The notes under the pieces were generated by a model that saw nothing but the letters and a program-made list of their open reading frames with translations, had not been told where the DNA came from and ran no database searches. From positions 8,039 through 24,506 of the forward strand of contig JADGJH010000222.1 in NCBI GenBank assembly GCA_027596945.1: a stretch of DNA of 16,468 nucleotides, given 5' to 3'. The position numbers and the translations under genes were made by a program. Position 1 is the first letter of the stretch, and every line of letters begins with the position of its first letter. Source of the stretch: Physocladia obscura (taxonomy: Eukaryota > Chytridiomycota > Chytridiomycetes > Chytridiales > Chytriomycetaceae). Below are positions 1-12,700 of this stretch, in pieces.

Positions 1-13
1 TTTTTGAGCTTAC

Positions 14-244
14 ATTAAAATACCCGCCATCCGCAACGATGCACAAAGTTCGATCAATTTCAAAAGCCGAGTTGATATCCATCTACAGAAAGTAAAACAG
101 AGTCAATTTTCTATCCAAAGAAAACGACAAATCAGCTGAATAATGTATCATTGTGTGCTTTGTATCAGAGAACCGGTAGTCTTCATGCATCAAGTGTGAA
201 GTCAATGCGTTCAGACGGCACTTCCAAATACCGAATGTCATCAT
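14..244 (-). CDS. Unidentified gene, 5' part only (candidate)
   Basis: I do not recognise this protein. On the minus strand an ATG pair (244 and 241) opens a frame beginning MMTFGIWKCRLNALTSHL. A GTTCTC donor after position 174 and a CTGTAG acceptor before 82 frame a 91-nt intron. The second exon (14-82) ends at a good GTAAGC donor, so the gene would continue beyond the left edge. With the donor at 174 the second exon reads in a helical-looking frame (WISTRLLKLIELCASLRMAG). The same exon is also open in a second frame starting MDINSAF, so the phase is uncertain. The start would lie 262 bp downstream of the end of the co-oriented zinc-finger gene. The case rests on splice signals and open frames only. 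It could be an internal exon of another gene or chance. Confidence 0.3.
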
Positions 245-506
245 AAGATTGCGCACCGTGAGTGAGATAAACCGAAAGCTACATAACAGAACGAACCTTC
301 AAATTTTTTCTTACAAAAAAAAAGAAAAAACCGTTGATGAAAGCTTCATTTTTATTGACTTATCCGTATAGCGGGGTTTGCGAATGGAGGGAGAAGAGAA
401 TTTTCAAATACTGTTTTCAAAGAAACAACCTTAATAAGTAGAAAAGAAAAACAAAACTATTCCAAAACAGGAAAAAATAAAACAGCAGCAGTAGAATCTT
501 GTTCGC
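245..506. other. Short intergenic spacer with a 3'-end signal
   Basis: This AT-rich spacer lies between the end of the zinc-finger gene and the candidate gene at the left edge. On the minus strand an AATAAA hexamer (351-356) sits about 150 nt beyond the zinc-finger stop codon and could be its polyadenylation signal. I see no convincing coding sequence here. Confidence 0.4.
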
Positions 507-1553
507 TTATTGACATCTTCTTGCTTTCAGATGCCTATTTGAAGCCACAATTAATATTTTTTTCAACAGTAAGAAATGAAAAAAAAAAGAATAAACCTTT
601 GCAAAGCATCACTTCTGCTGAAATTAGTTCCACAACCCAATGGGCAAGTATACGCCTTAACTCCGGAATGAGTCTGCTCATGTCTTCTCAAATCTTGTCT
701 TCTCATGAATGGCTTTGAACACACGCTACACATAAAATCCCGTCCGCGAATGGTTCCTCCCACTCCTGTCATTAACCCCACAGGACTAGTTCCAAGCGAC
801 GGCAGCGAAGCACCTGCAGACGATCCGGACGTGGGTATAGACAATAATGATTTTTTAACTAATCCAACAGGCATACCACCACCGCCATTGCCATTGATTC
901 CAACAACTCCAACTGTAGTCGACGACTCACGCTGAAACATTGTTCCATCAACATCAATTCCCTGAATAACACCAACACCAATACCTTCACCGAAAGCAGC
1001 ATCCGTTGATCCTTCAAAGTCACCAAAACTTGACGAATTTTTTAGCGAGCTTGACAAAAGTACACTTGCACCTCGACTAACAGACCCAGATCCAATGCTT
1101 GAGCTCAGATCTGGCGTAAAGCCCTCGAATCCGACACTGTTTCTCCGTTTTCGTTGCTGAGGTGACACGCTATACTGACCAAGCCGTCCACTCATTCCAT
1201 TTGATCCAACGCTTCCCACACTTAATTTCGGCTGATGCAATAATCGAGATTCTGCCGTAAACGAATTTCTCAATGGTTGCTGTTGCTGAACTCCGTTTGC
1301 GGATGGATGGATCTGCTGCTGCAGCATTGACGAAGTTCGCATATGTTTCCTAGGCTGCGCAGACGCTCCAGTCAACGCTGATATAATATCTTCCGAGTCA
1401 TTGCTGTCATACTCTTCATTATAGGTACCGTCATCTTCGCGTTCTAGCAAAGGTGATCTTGCCGTTTGTTTTGAGAATATCATATGGGGGGGTAAACTGT
1501 TAAACGAAGCACTTAATTGCGGTAAACTTTGTCGTGAATGCAAATGATTCTGA

Positions 1554-1585
<32 letters not shown>

Positions 1586-3011
1586 TTGCTGTTGATGATT
1601 CAAGAAGCCGGAATCAGAGGTAAACGAAGACGGATGGTGAAACTGATTTGCGGAAGAGGGATGGGACCCTCCTGATACTTCACCAAAAAACACGTTGTTT
1701 GGAACTGATGATGAGTAAAAACTATCTGCTTTTGTTGGGAAAGACGACGACAAAAACAATTCTTGGAACTGCTGATTAACGCTTCCTGTAGGTGTCCCGG
1801 AAACAAACGAAGAGGACGACGAAGTTAGACCATTATTACCATTTCCATTGTATTGAAATCCAAATCCATTAAAACCATTGTTTAAATGGTATTGGTTGCC
1901 GTTTGGATGAAAGTGGCCATTTTGCGGGAGACTCACTCCAAGATGATTTCCATCGTGCCGTTCCGGAAACCGTTGATCACCGGGATGAGTTTGATGATTA
2001 GAGCTTACTGGAATATTCAGGAAATCAAGTCCCTGATTTTGATTTATCGACAAACTAGTGAGTGGTAAATTCAATTTGGGTTGCTTTTCGTCAGGCTGAG
2101 AAGATATTAATCTGTAGACAATCAAAATCGTGTAAATTTAGGCTTTAACAGTATGTAGAAAAGTCATTTGCCGTACCTGTCGTTGCCAGGGTAACTAAAC
2201 AAATCTTCCTCTTCAGCACCGGAAGGTGATAAAATATCTGTGTCTCCAAACAAACTTTCATTAACATGGGTATTAGGATCGACACTGCCGTGTAAGTGAC
2301 CGCGGCCACCAAAAGAAGAAGAAATTGATGTTATTGATGATGAAGTAGACGTCACAGATTTTCTTCTTTCATTTGGATCCTTCTTTACAAAAACTTGCTG
2401 TTGTTGCATTTGCAATTGCTGTAGTTGCATGCGTTGAATCTTTTCTTGTGTAAAAAGATCTTCTGCAGAATTGGAGTTCTTGGAGGGTTGTGCAAGCATA
2501 ATTTCAGGATTTGTATACGATTTCAGAAACTGAACATGATGTTGCTGTTGTTGCTGAGAGCTTATCGTGACCGGTTTGGTTGACGATCCGGATTTAAGTT
2601 GTTCAGAGAGGGAAGATGTGAATTTTCGAACGGGCTCGGAATTCGAAGGAGATGACCGTGGATTTGTGGAAAAAGGAGACACATTACGTTGTTGATGTTG
2701 GTGTTGTTGATGTTGTTGGTGTTGAGTCGGGGAGAAGAGCGGGGAAAACGGCTGCGGCTGATTATTGCTACTGCTTTCAAATACATTCAGTGGGTCAACG
2801 GATGCGGATGATGCTGAAGCGGAGTGCGGGACTGAGCGAGACAGGGTGTCGCCCACAAGATCGTCAAAGAAAAGTGTCTGAAACAACGGCGTCATTGTTG
2901 TGGATTCAGCAGGCGACACGCTCAAGTCTGTGAGAGTATATTTTTAGCCATGCGTGTGTGCAGTTTGCAGTTTGGTTTGTTGTGTTGTAAATGAGTATGT
3001 TACCACGCATT
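507..3011 (-). CDS. Q-rich C2H2 zinc-finger transcription factor, Crz1-like C-terminus
   Basis: This is a predicted nuclear, sequence-specific transcription factor. In the favoured model the exons are 3005-3011 (ATGCGTG), 2177-2927, 597-2111 and 507-534, giving 766 aa with every junction in phase. The protein is low complexity (Q, S, N, H) with a polyQ tract encoded near 1555-1594, an acidic patch (EEYDSNDSEDI) and basic phosphosite-like motifs (RRKS, RKRRNS). The only folded part is the C-terminus. Finger 1 is C714-C717-H730-H734, followed by the linker HSGVKAY. Finger 2 is C742-C746-H759-C765, an HX5C variant. The SRSDALQRH segment and a GCG before it resemble the last two fingers of fungal Crz1-type calcineurin-responsive factors, but no clear PxIxIT docking site is visible. 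Starts at 2895 or, through extra exons, at 3375 are also possible. The zinc-finger call is firm; the Crz1 relationship is tentative. Confidence 0.8.
1555..1594 (-). repeat. CAG/CAA tract encoding polyglutamine
   Basis: A run of mixed CAG and CAA codons on the minus strand encodes about 13 glutamines followed by histidine in the zinc-finger factor. The mixture of synonymous codons suggests protein-level retention of glutamine and a less mutable tract than pure CAG. Confidence 0.9.
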
Positions 3012-3375
3012 AGCTGTATTGAAACAAAAATTTCGCAAGGACAAAAACGGAAGAAAAGCACTCGCCATGGGAATAGTTGTGCTGCTGTTGCTGCAGCTTG
3101 ACACGGCCAAGCGCCGATCGCATCGACAGCGCTGACTGATGCGGCAGAGGCGGCGCCGGGCCCGATCGCAGGGGTTGCGATTGCTGCTGTTGCTGTTGCT
3201 GCAGTTGCTGTTCGTGCATGTGCTGCTGCAGTTTGTGCAGTTGTTGTTGTTGTTGCTGCTGCAGTTGCTCGTGGTGGTGGTGCTGCAGCTGCGCATGCGT
3301 CGCAAAGCTCGCTGCGCTGCCCGTTCCAGCTAGTTCCGGTTGTAGTGTACCAAACGCTTCCCGTTCTTGTTGCAT
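3010..3375 (-). other. PolyQ/His-rich reading frame upstream of the zinc-finger gene (possible extra 5' exon or uORF)
   Basis: A minus-strand ATG at 3375 (MQQEREAFGTLQPELAGTG) opens a frame rich in Q, H and L, with two runs of seven glutamines, then a proline-containing segment (SGPAPPLPHQ), ending at a stop at 3010-3012. It is markedly more GC-rich than its surroundings and looks protein-coding. It lies 77 bp after the cullin stop codon and directly before the zinc-finger gene in the same orientation. The stop codon overlaps the ATGCGTG that starts my zinc-finger model. A splice from TCC at about 3047 to ATACAG would join it in frame through a 10-nt exon (CTAATGCGTG), but that intron would be only 35 nt. 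A donor at CGT-GTCAAG further upstream would also keep the frame. Alternatively it is a translated upstream frame. An ATG at 3456 would extend it over an A-rich stretch and looks unlikely. Confidence 0.5.
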
Positions 3376-3452
3376 CTTGATGAAATTTCTCTCACACCAA
3401 AAAAAATTTTCTGTCTTTTTTTTTTTTTTTTGTTTGTCATGAAACATATCCT

Positions 3453-6921
<3,469 letters not shown>

Positions 6922-6980
6922 TTGCTTTTGAATGGTTTGTTTTCGGCTTTGTTTTTTTTCAAATAAAGTGGAAAGCGGCG
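6922..6980. promoter_or_regulatory. Shared divergent promoter of CUL1 and RPB7
   Basis: Only 59 bp separate the CUL1 start codon (minus) from the RPB7 start codon (plus). The spacer is T-rich on the plus strand and includes an eight-T run (6952-6959) that would disfavour nucleosomes. I see no clear TATA box for either gene. Transcription starts may lie inside the neighbouring gene or just at the ATGs. Confidence 0.6.
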
Positions 6981-7766
6981 ATGCTCTTTTTGGTAAACTT
7001 CTTCTTATTTACGATATTTTGCTAACGTTCTTGATATTCTCCGTTTTTTTGCCGGCTCCTTTTTCGTCGCATATTCGCCGATCCGCCAACGCATCTGGTT
7101 ATCCCTCAACAATAATGCTTTCGAATGTCCGCATTATTCGCTTTTCTGTCTGAATTAATTCGAACATGCTCACACACTTGCTTTCTCCTTCTCGCGCTTG
7201 CTTTTATTTGGCTCCGCTTCTACTCGCAATCTATCGCAAACTTGCTTGCAGAAGGAGCTCACGCACACAATCCAGCTGCACCCACGATTCTTCGGCGCAC
7301 AGCTTCGTGAATCGCTCAAGAAGCGCCTCTACGATGAAGTTGAGGGCACGTGCAGCGGCCTATTTGGCTACATCATCGCTGTCATCGAAATCGTTTCAAT
7401 CGGAAAGGGCGTTTTGCAAACATCATCCGGATATGCGGAATTTCTTATAACATACAAGGCTATTGTCTTTAAACCTTTCAAGGGCCAAGTTGTTGAAGGC
7501 GTTGTTACCACTGTCAACCGGGTTCTCATCTTTTAACATGTTTTTTTTTTTTTGAATATTAATTTCATTTAATTATAGATGGGATTTTTCGCCGATGTTG
7601 GCCCACTGCAAGTTTTTGTTTCAGCTCACGTTTGTTTTTTTATTTCGCCTTAAATTTTTTAAATTTTTTTATATTTCACAGTTGATTCCTGGATTTCTTC
7701 AGTTCGATGCAAACGCTAATCCTCCAGCATATGCCGGAGAAACTCAGGTTATTTATTAAATCGAAC

Positions 7767-7861
<95 letters not shown>

Positions 7862-8182
7862 TATTATTATTATTACTACTACTACTACTATTATTTTTTA
7901 AGTTTTTTATTTATATTTTTTTGTTCTTTTTCGTTTGCCCTTGGAATTATACGCTAAAGCAAGAAAGCAGGATATGCAACTCATTAAAATCGAGAAAGGA
8001 GAATCGTTACGAATTCGAATTCTTGGAACGCGTGTTGATGCGACAGAAATTGTATATCCGAGATTTATACATATAATATTGTTTCCTTGTTTGTTAGTTT
8101 TGCTCACTCGTACTCAACTATCAAACAGTTTGCGATTGGAACAATCAAGGAAGACTATTTGGGACCGCAGCAAGAATGGTAA
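6981..8182 (+). CDS. RPB7: RNA polymerase II subunit RPB7
   Basis: Rpb7 forms the Rpb4/Rpb7 stalk of RNA polymerase II and binds emerging RNA through an OB/S1-type C-terminal domain. Six exons assemble in phase: 6981-6992, 7252-7521, 7579-7629, 7682-7747, 7971-8051 and 8129-8182, giving 177 aa against about 171 in the family. The N-terminus MLFLKELTHTIQLHPRFFG and the segments VFKPFKGQVVEGVV, MGFFADVGPLQVFVSAHLIP, GTRVDATEIFAIGTIKEDYL are diagnostic. Exon 1 carries only four codons, and the family-typical start decides this model. Intron 1 is 259 nt, and intron 4 (223 nt) is filled with an ATT repeat and has a purine-rich sequence before its acceptor (GAAAGCAG), so that junction is the least certain. 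A divergent neighbour, CUL1, shares the upstream region. Confidence 0.96.
7768..7896 (+). repeat. ATT trinucleotide microsatellite inside RPB7 intron 4
   Basis: More than 30 ATT units run almost without interruption, with two single-T insertions (near 7810 and 7861) that shift the phase, followed by a short run of ACT units (7875-7891). It fills most of the intron. The apparent Tyr/Leu-rich frame across it is not coding. Such a tract should be length-polymorphic between strains. Confidence 0.95.
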
Positions 8183-8529
8183 AATATTTACGATGAAGAA
8201 CGGTGATAACAAGGATAATCTTGTGCGGGTTGATATGATGAGGCCCAATCAACAAATAAATATTAAAAACAATTCCAAAGAAAATAATTTTTAACATCAA
8301 TTAAAATTGGAATAAACATATACTTCAGCCAAGCAATCAATTTTAGATTTTGGCCAATTCGTAACCACAATGACTCGACGCACTGCACCATTGATTTGAT
8401 CTTCATTTGCTCAAAAATAGTTTTACCATAAATTAATGTATGCTTGGCATGCATCACAGCATCCGAATCATTAATAACTATAGATGTTAGATTTTTCTTC
8501 AAAGCAAATTATTTCAACCGCTCTCAAAC
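8183..8529. other. RPB7 3' flank, with an unplaced minus-strand coding-like exon (8290-8490)
   Basis: AATAAA at 8255-8260, 73 nt beyond the RPB7 stop, could be its polyadenylation signal. On the minus strand 8302-8482 reads as plausible protein (INDSDAVMHAKHTLIYGKTI, then FEQMKIKSMVQ and ESLWLRIGQNLKLIAWLK) ending near a GTATAT donor. I could not join it in phase to the candidate exons at 8530-9236 except by a 33-nt intron, which is too short. I do not recognise it. Confidence 0.35.
8255..8260 (+). terminator. Possible RPB7 polyadenylation signal
   Basis: This is a canonical AATAAA 73 nt downstream of the RPB7 stop codon. In AT-rich DNA the hexamer is common by chance, so this is supported by position only. 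Confidence 0.4.
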
Positions 8530-9236
8530 ATTAAATTGAGCTGAACACAAATCTGCAAACATAGGTCCTGCCCAAATCACTTCGACAAATACTTCCTGAC
8601 AGATGGTTCACACTGCATAGCAGATCACACAAACAAAGAAAAAAATGTGGAGCTACCGACAACCAACAACCACCAAAGCCAATAACCAAGACCAGACGAC
8701 CGCAATAAATAAATTACACCAAGCAATTGTATAAATCCAAGCGAAAAAAAAAAAAAAGCCCTGACTGATCATGCTTTTCTTGTTTTTACACAGATTCAAA
8801 TAATCTTTTGGGCACATGCCGTCCATGGTTTCCAACTTGAAATGAATAGTTATGGCGTATTAGAATATGATTCTGGGGCTTGAAATTTGTCGATATTGTT
8901 AATAAACTGGCAACGGAAAAATCTAAGTACAAAAAGCATCTTGAATATTTTGTCCCAAAACAACAAGTAAATATAAGCTGGTGTCCCCAAAAACTTTTGA
9001 AGTTTGACTCCAACTTACAAGCCACTAATTGTATGAGTTGGGAGCCCTGAGTGTCCATTTAGATAAACCATTTGTTTATTTGTTGAGACAGGAGTATAGG
9101 AAGGTGAGTTTGTACAGATTGCTGGTTTGAAATATTAAATACTGATTTGTCAAGTGGGTTCAACAGTAGAAGCCATTCTTAAAAACAATCAGCTCACCGG
9201 GACTGAGATTGGCTGATGTGGACTACTTGTAAACAT
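8530..9236 (-). CDS. Unidentified candidate gene, four exons
   Basis: I do not recognise this product. Four minus-strand exons can be joined in phase with reasonable splice sites: 9198-9236 (start MFTSSPHQPISVP, donor GTGAGC), 9019-9046 (acceptor CACTCAG, donor GTAAGT), 8792-8922 (acceptor TACTTAG, donor GTGTAA) and 8530-8595 (acceptor CTGTCAG). The predicted protein has an early hydrophobic stretch (LIQLVAYFSVASLLTI, signal- or membrane-like), then HNYSFQVGNHGRHVPKRLFE and EVFVEVIWAGPMFADLCSAQ. The 3' end is unresolved: a stop follows at once if 8530 is read through, and the coding-like piece further left does not join in phase. The region is AT-rich and otherwise poorly coding. It may be a rapidly evolving gene, a decayed gene, or chance. 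Confidence 0.3.
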
Positions 9237-9700
9237 TTTCAATTTTCCAAGTTGTATCGAAAAAGAAGTTTGAAAATTTGAGAAACTAAAAATTACATTC
9301 TTTTGCTCTCTTTTCAGAACACACAACTTTAATCTGATATTTACTACAACATTTTCCAACTTTTGCATTTGCAATTTGGTGTAGAATTTTCATACTATAA
9401 TTAATGGCAACAACATTCTGCCACAATGATACAAGATTCTTGAATTGATCAAAAATTATGGTAGATATGGTAATAAAGAGAGTTATGGATGAGGGGTATG
9501 AAACAGATAACATGTATATTTTTGTAATATACTTTTTTTTGTTAATTTTGAGACACACTTGTATTAGATCGAAGGATTTAAACAAAAAACACAAACACCC
9601 AAGCACTCACTCACGCATACACAAGAAAGGGCGGGGAACGGAGGGGGGAAATAAGAACAAAAAAAAACAGCAACAAAAAAACAACACCAAAAACAACCAA
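9237..9700. other. Spacer between the candidate gene and the TALE gene
   Basis: This is AT-rich DNA with an A-rich stretch (9658-9710) just beyond the TALE stop codon. One minus-strand frame around 9300-9470 is open (for example NLVSLWQNVVAINYSMKILH and, further on, CCSKYQIKVVC), but it lacks recognisable domains or clear splice partners. I see no RNA gene. Confidence 0.3.
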
Positions 9701-12700
9701 TCAAATTCCCCAAATAGCATCACGTTCTTGCCACCGATTAGACACCTGTTTTGCCGCATAATCAAGACTATCTTTCATTCTTGACTGTTGAACCACTCCT
9801 TCCATTTCAGTCGGCCCCCCGTCAGTAGAAACCCCTATTATTTTTTCCCGCTGTGCAATATTCATACTATCATCATTGACATCTCCATGATCCAAATTGT
9901 TAACTCCACTTTCCCCAAAACATGGTTCTAAAATCTCTCTATTCACTGCCCCGGAATTTAACACATCCAGCGTATTATTAGAATTAGCTCCTTCAAAAAC
10001 TGTCTCCAAACGCGGTTGTTTTGGTGACGATGACGTCGACAACGGTGATGACGACTGCAGCGGTGGCTGCGGCGATGGAAGCTGCACAGCAATGATTGCA
10101 ACGCCTGAAGATAGGGCTGTCCGTGGTGTCATCGAATATGGTTCGAATTGACTTCGTGTCAACGGCGGAGCAGCTAATGCAATTGCACCTTTCTTCGCTA
10201 CAGTCGATTCTGATCCAGATAAAGCGGTGGGAGCAAAAGTTTCAAATTGGGATCGCGACAACGGTGTCGATGGTGGTAACGCTGTGCGGGGGGTTAATGG
10301 AACAGAGAAATTGCTTTCAAATTGGCCTGGCGTTAGTGGAACGCGATTTGCGATTGAAAGATTGTTTCTCTTGGCGTCATAGCTGCTGTCTGTTGAAGAC
10401 AAAGGTGTTTCAATTTCAGTGCTGTCGGGTAGTCGTGCTGATAATGGGGTTGATGTAAGTGCTGTGCGTGGAGTCGACGCAAATGATTCAAATTGCTTCC
10501 AAGTTAATGGAGCCAATGGCTGGGACATTGTCGTTGTCATTTTTAATGGTGAAGAAGTCTGTCGAAGCCGTGTTTGATGCTGTTGCTGTTGATATTGAAA
10601 CGATGCAGATGGTCCCACAGCAGATGGGGATCCTGGAGTATCTGTCGAAACTGAAAATTGAGTCAATGATTGTTGGAGATGTTGTATATGGTGAGTCGGT
10701 GCTGATATTAGTGGTGAACGAGTAAAAACACCGCCATTGTTTTGCTGTTCAAGAGAAACGGCAGGTGATCCAAATTGCGATTTAGATAAATGGTTCTGTT
10801 GCTGGGGGCTTTTTGCGATAACAATTGGCACTGACGGCTCCAGTTTGTATACATTTTGAATTGGAGTGTTTTGAGAGAGTCTATGACCACTACCCACAGA
10901 TTGCTGGTTTGAATGGAAAATTTTTTGTGAGGCTTGGTTAGTTAAATTGAATTTAAATTTAAGAAATAAAAATAGAAATAAAACCTGGGAAGATTGCAGT
11001 AATTCTTGGGTAATGGATTTGGAATTAAAGATACTGTTTCGTTGTTGAGCAAGTGATTCGGCTGCCGTTTTCCAATAAGGTGAGTGACTTGGTGGCGTGG
11101 TATGTGTGGAGGCAGCATTTCCTGAGAAGGCGCGGCGCCGACCGGGACCAACACCAGCAAGCACCATACGACGGTCTGCTTCAGATAGCGGAACTTGGAC
11201 AACGTGTGACGGCTGAGAGTTTTGCTGTGAATGCGCGAGAGATTGATGGTTAAGGGGTGATAGTTGTTGCTGCTGTTGCTGTTGTTGATATTGTTGTTCT
11301 TGCTGTTGTTGATATTGTTGTTCTTGTAGTAGTTGTTTTTGTTGTTGTTGTTTTTGCTGGAGCTGTTGCTGTTGCTGTAGCTGCATCTGTAGTTGCTGCT
11401 GTTGATGCTGCTGCTGCTGCTGTTGCAATTGTTCAAACGGACGGGCTCCTGTTGAACTGAAGCTGCTGTTTGCGCTCCCCGGCAACGAAAGCGACGGGGC
11501 TGGCGAGGGGGACGAAGTGCCAGGCTCATTGGGGTTGTTCGGCTTGGGTAGCTGGACAGGGTTGGGGGCAATAGTTTTGGATGCCAATATTAGTGATGTG
11601 GTAGTAGTAGTAGTAGTAGAAGCAGTAGACGAATTAGTATTAGTCGCAGTATTAGTGGCAATTGCAGTGGGTGACATATGTGCCTGTGACTGTGCTGGGG
11701 GCAAGACGGCGGTTGACACAACGTCATCCACCATGTACTGGTACTTGCGGCGACGGGCATTGATGAACCAGTTGTTGACTTGTTGCAGCGTCAGACCGGT
11801 TTTGAGTGCCAAGTCGTTCTTGTCAGCGTCTGTGGGATACGGGTAGTCTTTGTTGTGGGACAGCCAAGACAGTAGTGTGGTGCGCACTTCATTTGAGTAA
11901 TTAAGTCGCTTGGACTCGACGGGCGCAGCAGCAGCTACCACCTGTTCAGGAACAAGTATAAATATAGGTTATGAGGGTTAGTGGTTGTTTGACTAGTTAT
12001 AATTGGGCGGGAGTTGAGAACAACAAGGTACCTTTGCTATTGCGGCTGAGGAGCCGGCGGTGGCCGGCAGAAGGCGCAGCGGTGTTGACGACGATGAGGC
12101 GGACACTGTCCGGCGCCGACCCAGTCCCGGGCCCGAAGCAGCCGCGGAGTCGTCGACGATGGCTCCAGCATTTGTATTTACATTAACACTCGCACTGCTC
12201 GACAGTACGTGGGCGTAGGGATGGCGGTGCTGGTGGTGTTGGTGTTGGTGTTGTAACACTTGTTGTTGGGTGGGAAGTTGCTGTTGTTGTTGCAGCTGAT
12301 TGAAGTGGGTGTTGTTATTGTTGCTGTTGCTGTTGTTATACGGGTGTGAATGGTATGGGTGCTGGTGCTGGTGCTGCTGTTGGTGGCGCTGGTAGTTGTG
12401 TGGGTGCGACTGCGCCGAGTGTGCCCGGATTCGCCCGCCACCAACGCCCTGCACCACGCCCCCACCCACGCTGATTCCCAGGCCCATTCCCATTCCCATG
12501 CCGGTACTCATTCCTATTCCAGTTGTCGTTCCCATTCCCATTCCCGTTTCGGCGCCATTGTTACTCCCATCGCCGCTAATATTACCATTACCCATCTCAA
12601 TCTGCATTGCTTCAGTCTCTCTTTGCCCAGGCCCCGGTCCCGGTAAACTACCGGCTCCCACCCAGCTATGGCCCTGTCCTATTCGCTCTTCTTCTCGCAG

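Noticed and set aside
3139..3442. Leu/Cys-rich plus-strand frames
   Set aside because: These are the complement of the CAG/CAA polyglutamine tract on the minus strand and have no other coding feature.
7707..7901. Open frame of tyrosines and leucines on the plus strand
   Set aside because: It is the ATT microsatellite in RPB7 intron 4 read as protein; the flanking RPB7 exons splice around it.
8792..8850. LETMDGMCPKDYL as a tryptophan 2,3-dioxygenase-like motif on the minus strand
   Set aside because: The match is a few residues in one frame, no other dioxygenase segments are present, and another frame joins better to its neighbours.
9600..9720. A-rich stretch as the tail of a retroelement insertion
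   Set aside because: No target-site duplication or reverse-transcriptase sequence is visible, and it is simply AC/A-rich 3' flank of the TALE gene.
11257..11460. Val/Ala-rich plus-strand frame
   Set aside because: This is the antisense shadow of the TALE polyQ region.
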